Below, piece by piece: positions 56,101 to 64,000 of a DNA stretch of 64,000 nt; within the stretch, counting starts at the first letter, position 1, and each line of letters opens with the position of its first letter. This DNA is from Baylisascaris procyonis (taxonomy: Eukaryota; Nematoda; Chromadorea; Rhabditida; Ascarididae). The stretch covers positions 2,762,501 to 2,826,500 of the forward strand of contig JAZARR010000179.1 of assembly GCA_037389465.1 (NCBI GenBank), in the 5' to 3' direction. The notes below the pieces were generated by a model that saw only the letters and a list, made by a program, of their open reading frames with translations, made no database searches and was not told the origin of the DNA. A program made the translations under genes and the position numbers.

Positions 56101-59100
56101 GTTGTACTAAAACAATATACTCTCTTATAAGAATATGCTTTGTTTCGAAATGCCTCAGGCAATAGCGGCGCACTTAGGAAAAAGCATGCATTTTCCCCAC
56201 TGAATTTCAACATGCATTTTTGTCAATAGTAGGCCTAATTTTGAAGGAAATCTCGCCGCAATCCCCCACGCTGTTCAGCTGGAAATTAACGAGTTAGGTT
56301 CGGTGCTTTATTTGTCTGCCTCCAGTAATGAGGCGGAAACGAATATTTTTAACACAGAAGAAGATAACAGCCGTTGAAAAACCCGACGCGTATTGCATCA
56401 TTGTGTTGACTGAAAATGAATTTGGCGGCATTGGAGTTTAGAAGGAGCGCCAGTACGGCAGGGCAGCGATGGTACTATGACCTCGGTTCAAAATCGCTTC
56501 GCAAAACGAATATTGCCTCTATAAGGAAGAGATGAATCCTTATTGATAGCATCCGGTTGTTGAACGTTTCCGTTCGAAGAAATCGCTTGGCAGCTGCATC
56601 GGTAGTGAGTGTTCGTTGTAATAATGATCGCCGATTTTGCAAGCAAGCGATGTGACAATCGGTTACTGAAGAACGCAAACGTAATGAGTATTAATTCTTA
56701 GTGCCACACACCAAATAAGACCGATATACCCATTATCCCTCCATTTCTTTAATACCTAACAACTCTAAAATTTTTACATTTTAAATCTCCGCAGTACTAA
56801 TACTAGTCATTTTCTTTCCAATCATAGGTCAAATTGTTTGAGAAACCAAAGGTGAAATATGCACTCTTCTTCTCCGAAAAAATCCTTGTGACACTACAGC
56901 TGGCCGTCATTTATTATTTCGCGCCATTCCCATTTAAAGGAAGCTCTACAGCAGTTAAATAAAAATAGTCTTTGGAAATCCCATCCCTTCACTTGAGAAG
57001 AAACTTGGTCCGGAATTGACCAAAAGATATCAAATCCTTTGCTTAGGGGCCTTCTGCCTTGACTGCATGCACCAGCATCAAATCATACAAATCTTGAAAC
57101 GAAATGTCACTGCAAATTTCCAAATATCTGCATAAGAAGTAACGATGCGAAATTTTGCTCCAGCTGAACTACAACGAGCGAAAATCAAACAACGAAAACC
57201 ACAAAACCCACCTCGTTCTGAACGTTTCTTCACCCTTTTCGCATTGTTCCATTCACTCAAATTGTCATCTTCAACGTGAGCAGCTCGGTGCTGGTCGATC
57301 GCAACAGCGAATGATGCTTTGCGTGAGCTCGTGAGCACCAATTCTTTTCCACATCCGTCCCTATTGCAAAGAAACATCTTTTGCCATTCCCTCTCTCTGC
57401 TTCACCTTCCCTCGTATTCTTTGGCCACAATAAGGCAACTTTACATTTTTGGATTTTTTGCTTTTCTCAAATTTCTTTCATCGTTCTCTAAGCCCTCTCA
57501 TCTTTACGCATCGCTGTCATTGATACCATCAGTACTCTAGTCAGTTTGTTCATCCCGCATTCCTAACCGTCTTAAACTTCTGTAAGAATGATTTTATGAT
57601 AAGAGTAGAAATCAGTATCATTGGAAATTTACCCGAGTTTCGGAATATATCAGCTATATGAGATTATGAGAGCCAAAATTATTTGTTTAGAAATCTTGAA
57701 GTAGATTGTCCTCAACGTGGCACCCTTTGCAGATGTTCCTCGAGTTTTGAGGATTTCTGCAATAACACTAGAACAAGAGTGCACAGTCCATTTCTAACGT
57801 GAAATAGTGATGCGTGCCGTTATGCTGGTTAACGATCACGGCGATTAGATAAGTAAGCAATAAATTAATTAACGGATGCAATGGAGCGATTATTCAAATG
57901 CACCATTTTCATAAATCGTTGGCTATAATGACTAACTAATTAGATCTCTCTCCTTCTCTCAATCCTTTTACCTCTCCCTTTCTCTCCCTTCTCCTTCTTG
58001 CTTTTTTTTCTCACATACTCACTACCGGAGATTGGATGATATATTTGACCTCGTAATGATAAATGTTTAAGCGAAATCTTACGTATCTCGAGAATCAAAC
58101 TTAGCGCATCTCTTCCGTAGCTATATATTTGAAGTTTCATGTTTCGAGCTTCATACTGCTTTTTTTTGCGAAAGTGAAATAACGAACGGTCTGTCCTCTT
58201 CATGACACTGCCCGAGGCAACGCTTCAATATTTAAATGCTTGTATTTTGCTTTGCGATAAGCCAAGGATAAGCAGGGATCCTTTTTCAAGTTTTCACTCT
58301 AAGTCAATAGCCGTACGTGAGACTCGCAAAAATTGTCCTTGAAATCAATAAACGGAAGGGTGTTCAAAGATGCTGAAGAACAAAACTCAACGGTCAAAAA
58401 AGCAAGAAACTAGCAAGCGTCAATGCAAAATATTTAACTGAATGTCACGCATGCGTTTTCATTACGATATTCGAGCATTCTAATTTCAGAGGACGCCGTA
58501 TAATTCAATAATGATTTCTATTGCAAGAATATTTATTATGTTATTTTTTTTTTACAATTTGTTGTTATCCATTACGATTAAGTCGCCGTACTTAGCAATC
58601 ATATTCCTTCTAATGAACGATCATACAGAAATTGTCATTATTTTTGTCTGGACTTTTTCTTGTCTTGATCAACGCTAGGATCATTCCCAGCGGAAGTATT
58701 TATCTTGGCATGGTTATTTCACTAGACAGAAACTTTTTGTTTCCTTTGAAGTATGCATGGAGTTTAGCGTTTATCGAAGTGGTGCTGAAATCCAATGATC
58801 ACGGTTATCGAGGAATTATTACGAGATAGTTTTTTTTTTTTATTAGGAAATAAGAATATTGTTTACGAAATATCGAAATTTACGTAACAATTAGACTTGT
58901 TTAGGTGATATCTCAATAATAAGAACATGTTTCATTGAATATATTAAAGCAAAATCAAGTATTGAAGATATGAGCATAAAGACAATTTGCACTCATTTCT
59001 CACAACGTCATCTTGTTGTCTCAAAAAAAGTCACTAAAAATTTTTCATTCTATCTCTTTTTTTATTCACCATATATGAAAAATCGCACCTGCAATGCACA

Positions 59101-62100
59101 ACATTCCATGTGTGCCACATGCATGAAGTAAAGATTTGTCTGTGCGTTACTTGCATGACGTGCAAACTTTTCTTCTATATTATTGAAAAATGTTTTCTCT
59201 CGAGTAATGTCAAGTAATATTCTTTAGGAGAATTTCAGCACAAGAAAATAGAAAGAAATCAAAACGAAAACAATCATTGTTTTAATTATGAATATTCCAC
59301 TCTCAACATCCCTGTAACCTTCACAAGTTGTCGCATTCAGTGAAAGGAATACGATTGCTCTGATGATCTCATAGATGAACAAATAAAGTTCAAGTGAAAA
59401 TCAATCGAAGTTGGAAAAGAACGAAGATCGTTTATTTAAGTAGATCACGCAGCTGAACACTGAATATTGGCTTCTTCTCAGCTAAATAGCGTTTATTTGC
59501 ACATCCGAATGAGACATTATAACGCGATAATGGGTTCCTGAATAGAGTATTGCAAAATCGATGCGCACTTCAAAAATTCGAAAAAATAATTAAACAAAAA
59601 TAAAATCCACTGACGTCTTCGAACTTCGCACATATTCTCATACACGCGAAGAATGTCAAATGGAAGATGATGCAAATGAATGAACTTTAAAAATTGAATA
59701 GCAAATAAACAGTTGAGCAGATTTTAAAGAAATCTCGTTCGTTTTGGAAAAAATTGTTGGCTGTTTATTTCAACTGAAATTTGTGCAATAGAAGAACGAA
59801 AAAAGCTATTTAGGCTTTCAATTTGAAATGGAAAATGCTGAAAATACCCTCAAGTTTGAAAGCATCGTTTAGAAACTAGTGAATAGCGTATCACAAGGGT
59901 TGGCACGACATGTTTTTTCCAATTTCTACAATCAGACCAACCAGGTACAGGTACATGCTCCAACAATAAAGAATAAAATCCATTCAATAAGGCATGAATA
60001 TTTCAACTGCTCAACCATTTCAACTTTTCGTCTAAATTTTCTGCGAGAGATTGTTATTTTATCTGTGTAAAAAAGTTGTCTATTCTAAGTGGGTGGTAGT
60101 GCACTTAGGTTGTTCGACATTTTTCGTATTTGAAATCGATGAGTAAAGCCGTGTATCGATACTACGACGACATCTTACAGTGTATATCGCACCAACCAAA
60201 CTTTACCATTCTAGCTCCAGTGGTTCATGAGTTGAAAATATCCAACAAACAGATAGATGCGTATGCACAGACACGATCTCGCTCACTTCTCAAATGCTAA
60301 ACCGCAAAACCGCATCGAAGCAACAGGCCTGCATACAGAACGTTTCCTCCCTGCGATTCTCTCCGATCTGTGTGCGCAGTATCTTTCCCTATCCTTTCCA
60401 TTTCCTGAAGCTCTGCTCAGGATTCTATTTGTGTGGTTATCCAAATATGCGTAAAGTGCACACAAAAATTAATGCTTGCAGAAAGCGCAATGAATCACAT
60501 TGAAAAAATACGATGCAAGTATCCATCGTGCACAGCTGGCAAATATGCTTCATTGAACAAGAGTCCATATGTAGACATCCACCAGAAGTTTCTTTTGTCC
60601 GAGTCTCACATAGCTCAAATATCTGATGTGAAATTAATGGTGTACATTTGGGTGACAAGAACGGAGTTATTTCCGTTATGTAAACGAATACAATTATGAA
60701 TGAGTTGATTAAGAAAATGAGCAAAGCGCATCTCTAATGAAATAATATGGAAACAAGAAGGAATGTTTATTCTGCTTGAAAGTTTAACAATGAGATGAAA
60801 TAATGAATATTATCAAATGGTGGATTGCACCTTTAGCTTTAACAAACTTATGTTGATTCATCACTTTACTTGTTTTCAATAAAATGACAATTCGTAAGAG
60901 CTTCTTTACAATTTTTTCATTCATTTTATCTTAAATAGCCACAGCAATTTATCAATTCCAATCATTTGATGCAAATTTAAAGGTGCCTAAATAACTGAAT
61001 CTTCTTCTGAATATTCGCATAAGTTCGAACTACCACTATAAATTGCTCTCGTGATGAAGAAAAAAATATTTAGTGATCAGAAAAAATCGATTAGAAGAAT
61101 GTGTATAAAAAAAGTTTTTTATTAGCACCCAAAATTCCAATTTTCGTTTCTAAGCTATCATTTGATCCATTATAAAATAGTTTTCATAGGGTAGGTGGCT
61201 AATTGTAGGAATTCTTTGCAGTAAAATATGTCAATAACTTATTTGCGTTAGTTTTTTCTTCTCTTAATAATTTTGCACTTAGGCCTCTGTCGTTGCAGAG
61301 TTCGTTGCAGAGTACTTTTCTTTGTAAAAAATTTGAATTTGTCTTGCTGAAGCGTTTAAAAAATTTGTTTTTATTGTTTTCCCATAGAGGCGAAATGGGA
61401 CCAATGAAATCATATGGCGAACAGATGAATAGGTTGGCTATTCGATGGAAATAGCAAGTACCATCCTTGGCTGCACTACAAGGGCATAACTTTAATTTGA
61501 ACCGACTCGTGCTAGGAAGCATTCCGAGATGCATTTTTCATCGTTCTTTAGTCGTTGTTAACGACACAAAATTGCCCTCTATAATTGATTTCGCATTCAC
61601 TATTCGGTGTGTAAATTGATTTCAGGCGCAGTACATTATCGATATTCTTTCAGCGATGCTCAATTTGGTAATTTCTTGTTTAAGAGTAAGATAATTATTT
61701 TCCTTATATTTAATAGACGATCGAACCGAGCGAGCGAACTGTCAACGAAACAATTTGAAATGATCGGTTTGTTTGGCTAATCGAATTAGTGAAGTGACTA
61801 GTCATTGAAGTGATTGGTCATCCACCTCCTCATCAGTCCATCTACCGTTCCTCAGTCTCCTTCTTCCTTCTTTCCATCCTCTTCATAGACTGTATGCTCT
61901 AATTGTGAGGAATCGTTTCTCCACATCGTATAACCTCGGTGTGAAAAAAATACCGAACGAACATATTTCCATTAAAGATTACTTTTTGGTGGATGCAAAA
62001 TCTCTGTTTTTCAATAGCGCACAATTTCACGATAAATCTGATGCTTTCATATCAGACTTAGTGCTTTTAAATGTATAAAAAAATTATATCGACTTACCAT

Positions 62101-64000
62101 GGTTTGTGGTTTTGCATATGAGTGGTTTATTTTGAAGAATATATTCCCTATAAACACTATTTGCTATAAATAAACCTTTTTTCATTCAAAAAAATTATTT
62201 CTGTCAAAAAATATTTCTTAGTCAACGTTCTTGCCGAAAGAATTCTATCGATGTAATTGAATAGGGACAGCGGCATCTCTACTAAAAATAAAACGATAAA
62301 CAACAATTGTAACTGCTGATTTGCGTCACAATATTGCTAAATATCTCAACAAAAATAGTGATCCCACACCACCATAGGCCAATTTTGCTGATAGTTGCTA
62401 ATAGTCGAGAGGCTAATAAATGAACAATCAAGAAGCCATTCTTCGGCCATAAGTTATTATAAGTATTCTTTTAAAAATATTTTTTGAAGGTAATATCTAT
62501 TTTTCGTGTCATGCTATTATGTGCTCAAAAACGCAATCCTACATGCTATTCCATCACATTGTTTGGTAGTCCTTTTTACGATTAATCCTGAATTTTTCAT
62601 ATTTCGTGTACGCATATCTACATGCCTAATGCGGCTCATTCATGCAAATTTTCATAATACAATAAATGAGCGCATATCGGCTGAATAAAATTGGCATATG
62701 CCCAATAAGATGGAGGGATAAATAAATAAGATTGAGTGAGCAGAGCTGAGTGCATTATTTATGCCCTTTCACGTCTCAAATAAGCTCATTTTCGATGGCC
62801 CTATCTAGCAGAATAAACGATCATTAAGAGGAAAAGTTATAGCGACGTTATTCCACTCGATGCATAGAGAAATTTTTCAATTCCTTTTCATCATTATCAT
62901 TTCATCATTTCATCGTTATCATCTAAATAATTTACGAATAGTTTGCCAAAAAACGAGCAAATTTGCATAGCGCTTCAAAATATGTGGCTATTCAATCACT
63001 CATTGATCGTTGAATGTCTCAATGAAATAAATATAAACGAAATAAGAGATGATGAATGTCAAAATCTGCGATAATGCAAAATCTTCTTGCTTACATATGG
63101 CAATAAATCACAATTTCAAGCGTCATAATTATGGAAGCTTATGAAGAAAACGCATTTCCAAGAAATTAGTCACGCAATATTTTTTTTTTTCTTAACTGAA
63201 AGCACGCAAAGCATGCGAGAAAACGGGTTTTTATTTGTCAAGCAAGCTTTTGAGGGATTACAAAATGCTTCGAGTTTAGCACCTTATTCATATTAATAAC
63301 GCTACAATTTAAAAAAATGCTGGACAGCACACCATGGAGGCGGGTGACGTAACTTGCGCTTTTGCAATCGTTCTAATAAAATCCATTATTAGAGTAAATT
63401 GTTCGAAAATACCATAAAGATATTGCTAAAGGAATTCATTTTTCATTCAAGAGTATACTTCACATCAATCTTTTTCATATAATCCATTTTCCTGCTCTAG
63501 TGCTGAATGTCATGAAAATGCAAAGTGAGGATTTTAGAGAGGCGCAAAATATAAATAAAACATCTCTGATTTTGTGAATACTCAATGGAGAGAGAGAGAG
63601 AGCGGATATTGCACTTTCAATGTGCTAAAGTTCTTTAAAAAAATTTTTTTTTTGGTAATACTGAAACTTCATGCACGATCATTATATGGAGATCCTCAAA
63701 ACATTGGTTTTCTCTTGCATTTGATTATATGCAAGTTTTTAGACACATTGAACTATCTGTGCATTGTTGAGAGGTTGACGAATGGGCATGAAAGTTTAGA
63801 TTTTGAGTCCGCATTGCAATTTATATTCAACAAATTTTGTAATTATAACTTCACTTTTAAATTTACCTTTGAATTAAGGTTTTTAGGAATTAAAATTTCT
63901 GCTTGCAGATGCAAACAGTATGGTGAGACCATGCACATAGACTTAGCCACGCCTTAATACGTCTTATTGATCTTGAAAAAAAAAAGCAACTTTACAAAAG
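53113..64000. other. Gene-poor region downstream of MPI
   Basis: No conserved gene was recognised in these 10.9 kb. About 54.6-57.4 kb is visibly less AT-rich than the flanks and has broken open frames on both strands. Candidate minus-strand exons with GT donors occur at 57377 down to about 57214 (MFLCNRDGCGKELVLTSS start) and at 58203 down to about 58094. The last kilobase holds a 127-codon + strand ORF (63574-63957) lacking a proper ATG start. The remainder is AT-rich with T/A runs and short ORFs of the size expected by chance at this composition. Confidence 0.5.
55305..55834 (+). pseudogene. Possible decayed coding sequence, family unknown
   Basis: One + strand frame stays open for roughly 175 codons except for a TAA at about 55492 and a TGA at about 55626. 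Pieces read TADIVGKFKRAVRDITVKTV, QNVETNFSLAVTQQ and IGLWLDEDDKRSAYKGVR, with balanced amino-acid composition rather than the Lys/Asn/Ile/Phe bias of chance ORFs here. I do not recognise the family. A broken retroelement or lineage-specific pseudogene is possible, as is chance in a locally GC-richer segment. Confidence 0.2.

Overview
This is a eukaryotic, AT-rich window with small exons (about 66 to 390 bases) separated by introns of about 0.2 to 1.9 kb. Exon joins end in pyrimidine-rich TTTCAG/TTTTAG acceptors. Three of the four genes have an acceptor-like site 7 to 82 bases upstream of the initiator ATG, as expected if the mRNAs receive a trans-spliced leader. Together with the many 11-19 base poly-G/poly-C tracts, this suggests a nematode. 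That assignment is an inference; no species marker was found.

Four conserved protein-coding genes lie on the + strand, and every exon-exon phase is consistent. (1) About 261-12243: an Angel/CCR4-family endonuclease-exonuclease-phosphatase (EEP) protein with 15 exons, whose 5' end is missing or unresolved. (2) 18471-24896: HYLS1, the centriole/ciliogenesis protein, with 7 exons and 322 residues. (3) 27914-32261: DMAC2L/ATP5S (mitochondrial coupling factor B), with 5 exons and 205 residues. (4) 45144-53112: mannose-6-phosphate isomerase (MPI), with 7 exons and about 473 residues, carrying a one-base frameshift at an A8 homopolymer in exon 1.

The genes serve unrelated processes (RNA phosphate or mRNA metabolism, centriole/cilium, respiratory-chain assembly, sugar-nucleotide supply). 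They are separated by 2.9 to 12.9 kb, so the layout does not look like a tight operon. The intergenic and intronic DNA holds three long (TA)n microsatellites, an opposed pair of (TAAATA)n/(TATTTA)n arrays that could form a large hairpin, an exact 3 x 63 bp tandem repeat in a HYLS1 intron, and the poly-G/poly-C tracts.

No bacterial-type system, CRISPR array, rRNA, convincing tRNA or intact transposon was recognised. The best candidates for something undescribed are weak: a 146-codon ORF with a signal-peptide-like start nested in MPI intron 1, a 141-codon Ser/Arg-rich ORF upstream of MPI, and a higher-GC block at about 54.6-57.4 kb with broken open frames on both strands.
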